Source: JAWKUK01 sp041398605 | GTDB lineage: Bacteria; Planctomycetota; UBA1135; GCA-002686595 | DNA length: 64,000 bases | NCBI GenBank assembly: GCA_041398605.1 | Contig: JAWKUK010000013.1 | Span: 1 to 64,000, forward strand | Direction: 5' to 3' | Part shown: positions 1 to 11,383 of the stretch, piece by piece | Numbering within the stretch: position 1 is the first letter of the stretch | Layout: every line of letters begins with the position of its first letter | Made by a program: the position numbers and the translations under genes | The notes under the pieces: model-generated | What the model saw: only the letters and a program-made list of their open reading frames with translations | Told to the model about the DNA's origin: nothing | Database searches by the model: none

Positions 1-2
1 AC

Positions 3-2625
3 CACGAGACCCTCCGGCCCGCAGTGCTCGACCTGTCCGCCTACGAGGACGACGACGTGTGCTTGCGGCTGAGCGACGAGAGCAAGGGCGGCTGGGGGCA
101 CCTGAACTTCGACCACTTCCGGCTCTACTTCGACCGCCCCCGCTTCCCCGACGAGGTGGCCGCGCAACGCGACGTGATCGCCAACCAAGGCCTCGCGCCC
201 GAGGCCGCGGCGGCCGCGATGACCGTCCCCAAAGGCTTCACCGTCGATGTCATCGCCGCTGAACCCGACCTGCACCAGCCGATCGCGCTCGACGTCGACG
301 AGCGCGGCCGCCTGTGGGTCGCCGAGGCCTACTCGTACCCGAAGAAGCGCGGCGCGGGCGCAGGCCTCGACAAGCTCGTCGTGTTCAGCGACACGAACGG
401 CGACGGCGAGTTCGAGACGCGCACGGAGTTCCTGACGGGCCTCGACCTCGTCAGCGGCTTCGCCGTCGGGCACGGCGGCGTCTGGATCGGCGCGGCGCCC
501 GAGCTCCTGTTTGTCCCCGACGCCGACGGCGACCTCGTGCCGGACGGGCCGCCGGAGGTCGTGCTCGACGGCTTCGGGTACCAGGACACGCACGAGACGC
601 TCAACGCCTTCATCTGGGGCCCCGACGGCTGGCTCTACGGGTGCCACGGCGTCTTCACGTACAGCAACGTCGGCGCGCCTGGCACGCCGAAGGCAGACCG
701 CGTCCCGCTGAACGCAGGCGTGTGGCGCCTCCACCCGCGCACGCGCAAGTTCGAGGTCTTCGCGTGGGGGACCAGCAACCCGTGGGGCCTCGACTTCGAC
801 GCCAATGGCCAAGGGTTCGTCACGGCGTGTGTCATCTCGCACCTCTGGCACCTCGCGCAGGGCGGGCGCTACGAGCGGCAGGCCGGCGAGCACTTCGGCG
901 CGCATGTCTACGGCGAGATCGGCACGATCGCGGACCACGTGCACTACCTCGGCGACACGCCGCACTCGGGCAACCTGCGCTCCGGCAGCCAAGGCGGCGG
1001 GCACGCGCACTGCGGCCTCTTGCTCTACCAAGGCGACTCGTTCCCAAGCGAATACCGCGGCGCGATGCTCTTCGCGAACGTCCACGGGAACCGCATCAAC
1101 TCCGACCTGCTCGAGCGCGAAGGGTCCGGCTTCGTCGGGCGCCACGGCCGTGACTTCCTGCTCGCCAACGACACCTGGTTCCGCGCGGTGAACCTGCGAC
1201 AGGGCCCGGCAGGCGAGGTCTACCTGATCGACTGGTACGACCCGCAGGCGTGCCACAGGAGCGAGCCCGAGCTCTGGGACCGCACGAACGGGCGCCTCTA
1301 CCGCGTCGCCTACGGCCAGCGCACGCACCTCGACGTCGACCTCGCCCACGCGAGTGAAGCGGAGCTGATCGCGCTGCAACGCTCGGACAACGAGTGGCAC
1401 GTGCGGACCGCGCGGCGCCTCTTGGCCGAGCGCGGCGTCAGCCCGGCTGGCAAGGCCATGCTCGCGACCATGCTGGACAGCGCGAAAGAACCGACAGAGC
1501 GTCTGCGCGCGCTGTGGACCTTGCACGGCGCAGCCGCGCTCGACGAAGCGCTCATGTTGACGGCGCTGGGGTCGGGCGCGGAGTACGTTCGCGCCTGGGC
1601 CGTGCAGCTCGCGTGCGAGGGCGGCGCGCCGAGCGCAGCGGTGCTCGCGCAGTGCGAGGCGCTCGCGGCACGCGACACCTCCGCGGTCGTCCGCCTCTAC
1701 CTCGCGAGCGCCTTGCAACGCCTCGCGCCCGCGCAGCGCTGGGGCCTCGCGGAGGCGCTCGTCGCGCGCGCGGAGGACGCTGCCGATCGCAACATTCCGT
1801 TGATGGTCTGGTGGGGAGTCGAGCCGCTCGTCGTCGAGGACCCCGCGCGCGCGATCGCCCTCGCGGCGCGCGCGGCGCTCCCCCACGTGCGTGAGTTCCT
1901 CTATCGCCGCGCCGCCGCTGAGCCCGCGGCGCACGAGGCGCTCTTCGCGCGCCTCGCAGCGCTCCCGGACGGCGACGCGGGCAACAGAGAGCGGCGCGCG
2001 CTGCTCGACAGCGCCTGGATCGCGCTGAAGGACAAGCGCGGGGTCGCGCGACCCGCGAGCTGGTCGACCGCCTACGCGCGCTGCAACGCTGCGGGCGACC
2101 CGGCGGTGCGCGAGCGCGCGCTCGCCGTGGCCGCGGTCCTGGACGACCCCGACGCGCTGCCGGAGCTGCGCGCCGTCCTCGCGGACGCCGGCGTGCCGCG
2201 CGCGCGCCGGGCGCTCGCGCTCGACGCCATCGTCCGCGGTCGTGACCGCGCGGCGCTCCCCACCCTCTTCGGGATGCTCGACGACGCGGCCTGGAGGGGC
2301 GACGCGTTGCGCGCGCTCGCCGTGTTCCCGGGCGCCGAGACCGCGGAGGCGATCCTGAAGCGCTGGGGGACGCTGGACAGCGCCGCGCGCTCCGACGCGC
2401 TCGCGACCCTGGTCGGGCGCGCGGACTCGGCGCTCGCGCTCCTGGCGGCAGTGCGCGCAGGCGCCGTGCCGCGTGACGCGCTCGCCGCGACGCACGTGCG
2501 CAACCTGCGCGCGCTCGACGACCCACGGGTGGCCGAAGCGCTCGCGGCGACCTGGGGTCGCACGCGCGACATCGCGGAGGATCGGGTGGCACAGATCCAG
2601 CTCTGGAAGGCGCGCTTGACCGCCG
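3..2625 (+). CDS. PVC-type membrane-bound dehydrogenase, N-terminal part (5' truncated, frameshifted)
   Basis: This is the first part of a large secreted multidomain protein of the planctomycete/verrucomicrobial membrane-bound dehydrogenase type (TIGR02604-like). The reading frame is open from the window edge, so the true start lies upstream. The first ~50 residues look like the end of a LamG-like domain. A beta-propeller dehydrogenase domain follows, with the motifs FTVDVIAAEPDL, GRLWVAEAYSYP, WGLDFDANGQGF and GSQGGGHAHCG and the segment YLIDWYDPQACH. Beyond about residue 440 comes an Ala/Arg-rich alpha-helical stretch typical of HEAT repeats. The frame then shifts at about 2625. One extra G in the run gccggagcg separates this part from the heme and DUF1080 domains in the next entry; without it the protein continues as LTAERLAAADLSHGRAVF. 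The open frame that runs on to 3086 is out-of-frame translation. The likely role is extracellular or periplasmic sugar oxidation. Family call is secure; substrate is unknown. Confidence 0.85.
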
Positions 2626-3594
2626 GAGCGCCTCGCAGCAGCGGACCTGAGCCATGGCCGCGCCGTGTTCGCGAAGACATGCCAGCGCTGCCACACGCTG
2701 TACGGCGTCGGCGCGAGCCTCGGCCCGGACATCACGGGCTCGAACCGCAAGGACCTGGACTATCTGCTCGGGAACATGATCGATCCGAGCGCCGACGTGC
2801 CGCTCGACTACCAGATGACGGTGGTGCGCACAGAAGACGAGCGGCTCGTGGCGGGGATCCGTGTCCGCGAGGACGACGAGGTCCTAGTGCTGCGCACGGA
2901 GAACGAGGAGGTCACGCTGTTCAAGGACGAGATCGCGGTGCGGCGCCCCGACCCGAGCTCGATGATGCCGGAGGGGCAGCTCGATGCGCTGACCGAGGCG
3001 GAGGCGCTCGACCTCATCGCCTACCTGCAGCACGACGGTCAAGTGCCGGAGGCGCTCGCGCCGGTCGACGCCGGGCGCTTCTTTGACGGCGCCTCCCTGG
3101 CGGGCTGGAGCGGCGCCGAAGGGCTCTGGTCCGTCGAAGACGGGGCCATCGTCGGTCGCTCGCCCGGCCTCGCGGCCAACACGTTCCTCGTCAGCGACTT
3201 CGACCTCGGCGACTTCCGCTTGGTGCTCGACGTGCAGCTCGAGCCGAACGCCGGCAACTCCGGCGTGCAGGTGCGCAGCCGGGTCGAGCCCGGCGGCGAA
3301 GTGGCTGGGTACCAGGCCGACATCGGCGCGGGGTACTGGGGCACGCTCTACGACGAGCGCGGGCGCGGCTCGCTCGCCGCGGGCGACTTCAGCGGGCTCG
3401 TCCGCGAGGGCGAGTGGAATCGCTACGAGGTCGTCGCCGTCGGAGACACCCTGAAGCTCACGCTGAACGGCACCGAGACCGTCACGTTCAAGGACCCCGC
3501 GCCGGTGCTGCGGGGCGTGACCGCGCTGCAGCTACACGCAGGCGGTCCGTTCACCTTGCGGGTGCGCGTCGTCGAGCTCGAAGTGCTGCCCTGA
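2626..3594 (+). CDS. Heme-binding (CxxCH) and DUF1080 C-terminal part of the same dehydrogenase
   Basis: This is the continuation of the upstream dehydrogenase in the other frame. It begins with a c-type cytochrome domain of the PVC heme-binding type (TIGR02603-like): the heme motif CQRCH, then GPDITGSNRKDLDYLL and the NMIDPSADVPLDYQ stretch that marks this family. From about 3080 it carries a DUF1080 (3-keto-disaccharide hydrolase, concanavalin-like) domain: GWSGAEGLWSVEDGAIVG, then NSGVQVRSRVEPGGEVAGYQ, then WNRYEVVAVGDTLKLTLNG. The independent start possible here is GTG at 2665, but it falls inside the conserved GRAVF segment. A separate gene is therefore unlikely, and a frameshift of one gene is the better reading. 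The pairing of an electron-accepting heme with a keto-sugar hydrolase domain suggests oxidation and cleavage of sugars outside the cytoplasm; that is inference. Confidence 0.85.
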   Translation, partial: ERLAAADLSHGRAVFAKTCQRCHTLYGVGASLGPDITGSNRKDLDYLLGNMIDPSADVPLDYQMTVVRTEDERLVAGIRVREDDEVLVLRTENEEVTLFKDEIAVRRPDPSSMMPEGQLDALTEAEALDLIAYLQHDGQVPEALAPVDAGRFFDGASLAGWSGAEGLWSVEDGAIVGRSPGLAANTFLVSDFDLGDFRLVLDVQLEPNAGNSGVQVRSRVEPGGEVAGYQADIGAGYWGTLYDERGRGSLAAGDFSGLVREGEWNRYEVVAVGDTLKLTLNGTETVTFKDPAPVLRGVTALQLHAGGPFTLRVRVVELEVLP

Positions 3595-3625
3595 CGAAGT
3601 GCTACCTTGAAGGGGCCCCGCCGCG

Positions 3626-3853
3626 TCAGGGCCGCTCGCCGTCGGCGCCAGGGAGCAAGATGCTGCTGTCGTCGCCGGCGGCGCGGTCGCCCTCCGGCGC
3701 GGCGCTCCCATCCACCGCTCGATCCACGATGGTCGTGCGCTCGGCCGGCAAGAGGAGCCAGATCGAGAGGCCGATGACGATCGAGATGAGGACTTCCATG
3801 GCGTTGGGGCGCGGGATGGGGTCGGTCGCGCTCTCGTCCTGTACGCGCGCCAC
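3626..3853 (-). CDS. Small single-pass membrane protein, hypothetical
   Basis: A 75-codon frame (GTG start at 3853) lies downstream of urocanate hydratase on the same strand. An internal ATG at 3799 would give 57 residues starting MEVLISIVIGLSIWLLLPAE, which is a clear membrane segment followed by a charged, Pro/Gly/Asp-rich tail. I think the ATG is the likelier start because the hydrophobic segment would then be N-terminal. No Shine-Dalgarno site is visible for either start. I do not recognise a family. The stop faces the stop of the dehydrogenase on the plus strand about 30 bases away, so the two genes are convergent. Support is limited to the open frame and the membrane segment. Confidence 0.45.
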   Translation of the reverse strand: MARVQDESATDPIPRPNAMEVLISIVIGLSIWLLLPAERTTIVDRAVDGSAAPEGDRAAGDDSSILLPGADGERP

Positions 3854-3925
3854 CCGCCCCGTATTGGCTACAACCGGGAGATTCCGCGCGTGTCACGCCC
3901 AATCCGCGCCCCTCGTCGCCCCTCG

Positions 3926-5625
<1,700 letters not shown>

Positions 5626-5770
5626 CGTCGGAGGGTTCGGCGGGGACGCGCCCCGCGGATTCGGCGACGACCACTTTACCGGGCCTCACCGGCCGCCCCC
5701 GAGCCCCCCTTGGACAACCTCGATGATGGCGCAAGTGCTTGTCCCCGAGGGAGTTACAGCCTGCGACCAC

Positions 5771-5849
5771 GACGTTCCGTCAAGTTTTGACGGAACGTCG
5801 GCCTCCAAAGCCGACGGACCGTCGAAAATCGAGGGGACGTCAACCCCTC
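5771..5849. promoter_or_regulatory. Nested inverted repeats between hutU and the TetR gene, probable operator region
   Basis: The 234 bases between the divergent hutU and TetR-family starts hold three inverted repeats. The strongest is a perfect 13-base repeat, gacgttccgtcaa (5771-5783), with a 3-base spacer and its exact complement at 5787-5799. It is followed by cgtcggc/gccgacg (5796-5802 and 5810-5816, 7-base spacer). A third, gagggg/cccctc (5831-5836 and 5844-5849), lies just before the TetR ATG at 5859. The first is a good candidate for the self-operator of the TetR protein, which typically binds such palindromes; this is inference from position and symmetry. Confidence 0.6.
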
Positions 5850-5858
5850 CCTCGACCC

Positions 5859-6596
5859 ATGACCCCTCCCACCGGCTCACGCAAGCAGCGCGAGGTCGCC
5901 CAGCGCGAGGCGCTGCTGCTCGACACCGCCCAGGCCCTCCTCATCGAGCTCGGCTATATCGGCCTGACGATGGACCGCTTGGCCGACGCCACCGAGTTCT
6001 CGAAGGGCACGGTCTACCAGCACTTCGCGAACAAGGAGGACCTCGTCGCGGCCATCGCCGAGCGCAGCGCTGAGATGCGCTCGGAGCTGTTCGAGCGCGC
6101 GCTCGCGTTCCAGGGCCCGTCCCGCGAGCGCATCGGCGCGATCGGCGCCGCGGCCGAGGTGTTCTTGCTGCTCTACCCGCACCACGAGCAAGCCGAGCGC
6201 ATCGTCAAGACGAGCTCCATCCGCGACAAGGTCTCGGCCGAGCGCGGCAGCGCGCTCGGCGCGTGCGAGGTGCGCTGCTTTGCAGCGGCGCTGAGCGTCG
6301 TGCACGGCGCGCTCGCGGACGGCGACCTCACGCTCGCAGAGGACCAGTCGCCTGAGCAGGTCTGCATGGGCCTCTGGAACCTCTACATGGGCGCGTTCTT
6401 GATGCGCGAGGTCGACCTGTTCCTCGACAACCCCACGTTCAGTGACCCGATGCCCATCCTGCTCAAGAACGCGCAGGTGCTGCTGGACGGGTTCGGCTGG
6501 CGGCCGCTCTCGCGCTCCTTCGACTACATGGCGGCGCGCGAGCGCGCGCTGCGCGAGCTCTTCCCGGACGAGGCGCGCGCCGTCGGCCTCCTGTGA
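5859..6596 (+). CDS. TetR/AcrR-family transcriptional regulator
   Basis: A 245-residue regulator with a typical TetR DNA-binding head. After a basic N-terminus comes an alpha-helix and a helix-turn-helix at about residues 36-58 (LTMDRLADATEFSKGTVYQH), ending in the family signature FANKEDLV. The rest is the usual alpha-helical ligand and dimer domain with no recognisable ligand signature. I chose the ATG at 5859 because the conserved domain starts about 12 residues later and an inverted-repeat operator candidate lies just upstream. It is followed at once by the membrane-fusion protein and RND pump on the same strand, the usual arrangement of a local efflux repressor that releases DNA when it binds a toxic ligand. 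Whether it also controls the divergent hutU cannot be seen. Confidence 0.85.
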   Translation: MTPPTGSRKQREVAQREALLLDTAQALLIELGYIGLTMDRLADATEFSKGTVYQHFANKEDLVAAIAERSAEMRSELFERALAFQGPSRERIGAIGAAAEVFLLLYPHHEQAERIVKTSSIRDKVSAERGSALGACEVRCFAAALSVVHGALADGDLTLAEDQSPEQVCMGLWNLYMGAFLMREVDLFLDNPTFSDPMPILLKNAQVLLDGFGWRPLSRSFDYMAARERALRELFPDEARAVGLL

Positions 6597-6694
6597 CAGC
6601 GGCCTGCCGCGGCCCTCACCTTCGGCCGCACACAGCGCCCCCTGCAGCCGCTGCCCCCCCCACGCTCGCGTCCGCGCGCCCATCGCTACCGCCC

Positions 6695-8167
6695 ATGAAG
6701 TCCACCCTCACCCACCTCGTCGGGCTCGCATTGCTCGGCCTCGTCGCCCTCGGCGCCTTGCAGCTCGTCGGAGCGACGCCCGGCCGCGACACGACGCTCG
6801 CTGCGACGCGCGCTGCGCGCGCGCTCCCCGTCGAGGTCGCACAGATCCATCGCCAACACACCGTGTCGCTCCCGAGCGTCTACTCCGGCGAGCTCGCCGC
6901 GCGGCGCTCGACGGTCCTGTCGTTCGAGGTGCCGGGCACGCTCGTGGAGGTCCTGGTCGATGAGGGCCTCGCCGTCGCGGACGGCGCGCCGCTCGCCCGC
7001 CTCGATGCCAGCCGCATCGAAGCCCAACGCGACGAGCTGAGCGCTCAGCGCCGCGCTGCGGCGGCGACGCTCGATGAGCTCATCGCCGGCCCCCGCGCCG
7101 AGTCGATCGATGCGGCGCGCGCCGACGTGGCCGCCGCGACCGCGTCGCTGGAGCTGGTCGATGCGCGCCTCGAGCGTCGCCGCGGCTTGTCCGGGAGCGC
7201 CGTCGCCGAAGAGGTCGTCCGCGACCTCGAGTCCGAGCGCGCCGCCGTCGCTGCGCGGCTCGCCGCTTCGGCCGCGGTCCTCGCCGAGCTCGAGGGCGGC
7301 ACACGACTGGAGCGGATCGAAGCGCAGCGCGCGGCGCTCGAGCGCGTCGACGCGGCGCTCGCGAGCCTCGCGCTCGACCTCGGCGATACGACGCTCTACG
7401 CGCCGTTCGAGGGCGTGATCGGGCGCCGCTATGTCGACGAAGGCACCCTGGTCGCCGCGGGCGCGCCGGTGCTGGAGCTCGTCGAAGTCGGGCACCTCGA
7501 GGCGCGTATCGGCGTCGCCACGGAGGCGGCGGCGGCCCTCGCAGCGGGCGCAGAGGCGCGCCTCACGGTCCGCGGCGAGCGCGTCGCGGTGCGCGCCGTG
7601 CGCGTGCTCCCGCAGCTCGACCGTGGCACGCGCGCGCGGACGGTCGTCTTTGAGCTCGAGCCGACGCCCGCGTCGCCGGGCGCCACGACAACGAGCGGGG
7701 CGCGCGCCGCGCCGGCACCCCCGCAGCTCGCACATGAGGCGCCGCATTCGGCGCTCGGTGCCCCGCAGCTCGCGCCTGGCGAGACCGTCCGGGTCGAGGT
7801 GGACCTGGCGGTCCCTGCCGACGGCTTCTGGGTGCCGATCGGCGCGCTGTCGGAGAGCACACGCGGCCTGTGGAGCCTGTATGTCGCGGGTCCGTCGTCG
7901 GGCCCAAGTGGCCAGGAGGCGGTCCTCCAGCGCGTCGACGTCGAAGTCCTGCACACGCTCGGCGCGCGCGCGTTCGTGCGCGGCGCGCTCACGGATGACG
8001 ATCGGATCGTCGCCTCCGGCACCCATCGCTTGGCGCCGGGGCAGCGCGTGACGTTGACGCCGGCGGTCGCCGCCGCGCCGCCCACGACCCACGCAGGCGA
8101 CCACGCAGGCGACCGCGCGGGCGCCCCGCTCGGGCGCGAGGTCGACACAGGAGCGTCGCCGCGATGA
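6695..8167 (+). CDS. RND efflux membrane-fusion (periplasmic adaptor) subunit
   Basis: A 490-residue HlyD/AcrA-type adaptor that would link the inner-membrane RND pump of the next gene to an outer-membrane channel. The N-terminus is a hydrophobic anchor (LTHLVGLALLGLVALGALQL). The lipoyl half-motifs follow: SGELAARRSTVLSFEVPGTL with LVDEGLAVADGAPLARLD, and later TTLYAPFEGVIGRRYVDEG. Between them is a long Ala/Glu/Arg-rich coiled-coil hairpin of about 100 residues. The C-terminal barrel carries an unusual Ala/Pro/His-rich insertion at about residues 330-370. The ATG at 6695 was preferred over upstream in-frame starts because it begins the membrane anchor. Its stop overlaps the pump start as ATGA, so translation is probably coupled. 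No outer-membrane channel gene is present nearby. Confidence 0.88.
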   Translation: MKSTLTHLVGLALLGLVALGALQLVGATPGRDTTLAATRAARALPVEVAQIHRQHTVSLPSVYSGELAARRSTVLSFEVPGTLVEVLVDEGLAVADGAPLARLDASRIEAQRDELSAQRRAAAATLDELIAGPRAESIDAARADVAAATASLELVDARLERRRGLSGSAVAEEVVRDLESERAAVAARLAASAAVLAELEGGTRLERIEAQRAALERVDAALASLALDLGDTTLYAPFEGVIGRRYVDEGTLVAAGAPVLELVEVGHLEARIGVATEAAAALAAGAEARLTVRGERVAVRAVRVLPQLDRGTRARTVVFELEPTPASPGATTTSGARAAPAPPQLAHEAPHSALGAPQLAPGETVRVEVDLAVPADGFWVPIGALSESTRGLWSLYVAGPSSGPSGQEAVLQRVDVEVLHTLGARAFVRGALTDDDRIVASGTHRLAPGQRVTLTPAVAAAPPTTHAGDHAGDRAGAPLGREVDTGASPR

Positions 8168-11100
8168 GCGCCGCGCCCTCACCGTCGCCGTCCGGCACAG
8201 AGTCACCCGCGCCCGACCGCACGATCGCGACGTTGTTCGCGCGCCATCCGCGGCTCACCGCGCTCACGGTCGCGCTCCTCACGGTCGCGGGCCTCGCCGC
8301 CTTGGAGCTCCTGCCGCGGGCCGAAGACCCCGAGCTCGCGGGCCGCATCGCGAGCATCACGACGCTCCTCCCAGGCGCCGATGCGGCGCGGGTCGAGGCG
8401 CTCGTCACGGAGCCGCTCGAGGACGCGCTGGCAGAGTTCGAGGAGCTGAAGTCGTACGACTCCGTGTCGCGCGCGGGGATCTCGCTCCTCACGATCGAGC
8501 TGCGCGACGAGGTCACAGGTCCCGCGATCGACGAGGTCTGGTCGCGCGTGCGCGACGAGCTCTCCGAGGTCCGCGCGACGCTGCCCACGGCCGCGTCCGC
8601 GCCCGACTTCGAAGAGCTCAAGATCGTCGCGAACACGATGCTCGTTGCGCTGCGCGCGAGCGCCGAGGACGGGGAGAGCGAGCGCGGCCGGGGCGGCCCA
8701 GCGCGCACGACAGCCGACGCGCGGGATCGGGCCGTGCTCGGCCGACACGCCCGCGACCTCGCCGACCGCCTGCGCGCGCTGAACGGCACCGAGGACGTGC
8801 GGCTGTTCGGCGAGCCGGAAGAGGAGCTGCGCGTCGACCTCGACCCGGCGCAGCTCGCGGCCACCGGCCTCGATACGCGCGCGGTGGCGGCGGCGCTCAC
8901 CGGGGTCGACGCGAAGGTGCCGGCGGGCCAAGTGCGCGGCGCCACGGATGACCTCCTCCTCGAGGTCTCGGGCGAGCTCTCGGGCCTCGACCGCCTGCGC
9001 GACGTTGTGTTGCGCGAAGGGGATGACGGTCGAACGTTGCGCCTCGGAGATGTCGCGACACTGACCAGAGCAGAGCGCGCGCCCGTTCAACGGCAAGCGC
9101 TGATCAGCGGCCGTGACGGCGTCGTCGTCGCCGCGCGGATGCAGACGAAGATGCGCGTCGACCGCTGGTCCGCCGCAGCTCGGGCCGAGCTGCGCGAGTT
9201 CGAAGCGACGCTGCCGCGCGGCGTCGAGCTCGACGTCCTCTTCGATCAGAGCGTCTACACCGAGGCCCGGCTGCGCGCGCTCTTCATGAACTTCGCCATG
9301 GGCGCAGGGCTGGTCGTGCTCGTCCTGTTGTTCACGATGGGGCTGCGGTCGGCGCTGATCGTAGGCGCCTCGCTGCCCCTCACGACGCTCGTCGTGCTCG
9401 CTGGCATGCGGCAGCTGGGCATCCCCATGCACCAGATGTCGATCGCCGGCCTGATCATCGCCCTCGGGCTGCTGATCGACAACGCGATCGTCGTCGTCGA
9501 TGAGGTGCGCAACCGCATCGACGAGCACGACGACGTGATCCACGCGATCGGCGCTGCGGTGCGGCACCTTGCGGTGCCCCTCTTTGGCTCGACATTGACC
9601 ACCTGCTTCGCCTTTGCCCCGATCGCGCTGATGCCGGGCGGCGCGGGCGAGTTCGTGGGCGCGATGGCCCTCTCCGTGATCATCGCCGTCGCGAGCTCCC
9701 TCGTGCTGGCGCTGACGGTGATCCCCGCGTTCGTGGGGTTCGTTGAACGTTGGCGGCCGATGACGGCCACTGGGTGGCTGGCGCGCGGGGTCAGGGTGGG
9801 GCGCCTGAGCCGGGTTTATGCGCGCGCGCTCGGGGCGCTCTTCGCCCGTCCGGTGCTCGGGATCGCCGTCGCGGTTGCGCTGCCGGTCGCGGGGTTCATC
9901 GCGGCGACCCGGCTGCCCGAGCAGTTCTTCCCGCCCGCCGATCGCGACCAGTTTGTCGTCGACCTGCGCCTCGATCCAACGGCCTCGCTGGAGCGCACGC
10001 GCGCCGCGGCGCTCCGCGCGCGCGAGGTGATACTGGCCCACCCACGCGTCGACGACGTCCACGTCTTCCTCGGCGCGAGCGCGCCGAAGTTCTACTACAA
10101 CCTGATCGAGAACGTCGACGGCGCGAGCTTCTACGCGCAAGCGCTCGTGGAGCTCGACGGCCCGGAGCGCTCGGTCGACGTCGTGCGCGACGTGCAGCGG
10201 GCGCTCGATGCGGCGCTGCCCGACGTCATGGTGCTCGCCAAGCAGATCGAGCAGGGCCCGCCGTTCGATGCGCCCGTCGAGCTGAGCGTCTACGGGCCCG
10301 ACCTCGCCGAGCTGCGACGCAGCGCCGACGAGCTCAGGACGGTGCTCGCGTCGCTCCCCCACGTCACGCATACGCGGGCCACGATCGAAGGCGCTGCGCC
10401 GAAGCTGCGGTTCACCCTCGACGAAGCCGCAGCGCGTCGCGCGGGGTACGACAATGCCTCGCTCGCAGGGGCGCTGCAGGCGGCGTTCGAAGGCGCGCTC
10501 GGCGGCTCCGTGGTCGAGGCCAGCGAGGAGCTCCCCGTGCGCGTGAGGGTTCGAGCCGACGAACGCGACGAAGCCCGCAAGGCGCTGTCGCTGCCGCTGC
10601 TCGCGCACACCGCCTCAGGCGCCGCGTCTTGGACGACGTTCGACGCGCTGGGCTCCCTGGAGCTCGCCGCAGAGACCGCCGGGATCACGCACAAGAGCGG
10701 CTCGCGCGCCTCCTCTGTCAAGGGCTACATCGAGGCGGGCGTGCTCCCGAGCACGGTCCTCGCGAGCTTCCTGGCGGCGATCGGGGACCCGCACGACGGC
10801 GCGGGCTTCGAGCTCCCGCGCGGCTATCGGCTCGAGGTCGGCGGCGAGAGCGCCGAGCGGGACGAGGCCGTCGGGAACCTCGCCTCGTCGGTGGCGGTGC
10901 TCTTGGTCTTGATGGCCGCAGCGCTGGTCTTGTCCTTCAACTCGTTCCGGATGGCGACCGTGATCGGCTCCGTCGCCTTCCTGTCGGTAGGGCTGGCGCT
11001 CTTGTCGGTCGCCCTCGCGGGCTATCCGTTCGGGTTCATGACGATCGTCGGGACGATGGGCCTCGTCGGCGTCGCGATCAACGACTCGATCGTGGTCCTC

Positions 11101-11361
11101 GCGGCCCTGCGCGAGGACGTGGGCGCCCGCCGCGGGGACGTCCGCGCGACCGTCGGGGTCGTCGTACACGCGACGCGGCACGTGCTGTCGACGACGCTCA
11201 CGACGGCGGTCGGGTTCTTGCCTCTGGTCCTTGGCGGAGGGAATTTCTGGCCGCCCGTCGGCGTCGCGATCGGCGGCGGCGTCCTCGGCGCGACCGTGAT
11301 CGCGTTGACCTACGTCCCCACGGTGCACCTCTTGCTGAGCAAGCGGTGGCGGCGCGCGTAG
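8164..11361 (+). CDS. RND-family efflux permease (AcrB-like)
   Basis: A 1065-residue proton-driven pump of the resistance-nodulation-division superfamily, the usual length for an AcrB-type subunit. Visible features are a first membrane segment after a short cytoplasmic head, and a large periplasmic domain with a PN1-like segment. The TM4 proton-relay segment GLLIDNAIVVVDE has Asp at about residue 439 and Asn where AcrB has a second Asp, as is common in this branch. A second large periplasmic domain (about 560-870) and a second membrane bundle containing GTMGLVGVAINDSIVVLAAL follow. It overlaps the adaptor gene by four bases and lies behind a TetR regulator. The substrate is unknown; drugs, solvents or lipids are all possible. 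The stop faces the next gene, which is convergent, only 22 bases away. Confidence 0.9.
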   Translation: MSAAPSPSPSGTESPAPDRTIATLFARHPRLTALTVALLTVAGLAALELLPRAEDPELAGRIASITTLLPGADAARVEALVTEPLEDALAEFEELKSYDSVSRAGISLLTIELRDEVTGPAIDEVWSRVRDELSEVRATLPTAASAPDFEELKIVANTMLVALRASAEDGESERGRGGPARTTADARDRAVLGRHARDLADRLRALNGTEDVRLFGEPEEELRVDLDPAQLAATGLDTRAVAAALTGVDAKVPAGQVRGATDDLLLEVSGELSGLDRLRDVVLREGDDGRTLRLGDVATLTRAERAPVQRQALISGRDGVVVAARMQTKMRVDRWSAAARAELREFEATLPRGVELDVLFDQSVYTEARLRALFMNFAMGAGLVVLVLLFTMGLRSALIVGASLPLTTLVVLAGMRQLGIPMHQMSIAGLIIALGLLIDNAIVVVDEVRNRIDEHDDVIHAIGAAVRHLAVPLFGSTLTTCFAFAPIALMPGGAGEFVGAMALSVIIAVASSLVLALTVIPAFVGFVERWRPMTATGWLARGVRVGRLSRVYARALGALFARPVLGIAVAVALPVAGFIAATRLPEQFFPPADRDQFVVDLRLDPTASLERTRAAALRAREVILAHPRVDDVHVFLGASAPKFYYNLIENVDGASFYAQALVELDGPERSVDVVRDVQRALDAALPDVMVLAKQIEQGPPFDAPVELSVYGPDLAELRRSADELRTVLASLPHVTHTRATIEGAAPKLRFTLDEAAARRAGYDNASLAGALQAAFEGALGGSVVEASEELPVRVRVRADERDEARKALSLPLLAHTASGAASWTTFDALGSLELAAETAGITHKSGSRASSVKGYIEAGVLPSTVLASFLAAIGDPHDGAGFELPRGYRLEVGGESAERDEAVGNLASSVAVLLVLMAAALVLSFNSFRMATVIGSVAFLSVGLALLSVALAGYPFGFMTIVGTMGLVGVAINDSIVVLAALREDVGARRGDVRATVGVVVHATRHVLSTTLTTAVGFLPLVLGGGNFWPPVGVAIGGGVLGATVIALTYVPTVHLLLSKRWRRA

Positions 11362-11383
11362 CGCCGGCTCAGGCGTCCAGCGC

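Noticed and set aside
8203..10608. Very long antisense open frame (801 codons) under the RND pump
   Set aside because: Arg/Ala-rich composition from GC-skewed third codon positions, no motifs; mirror of a well-supported gene.
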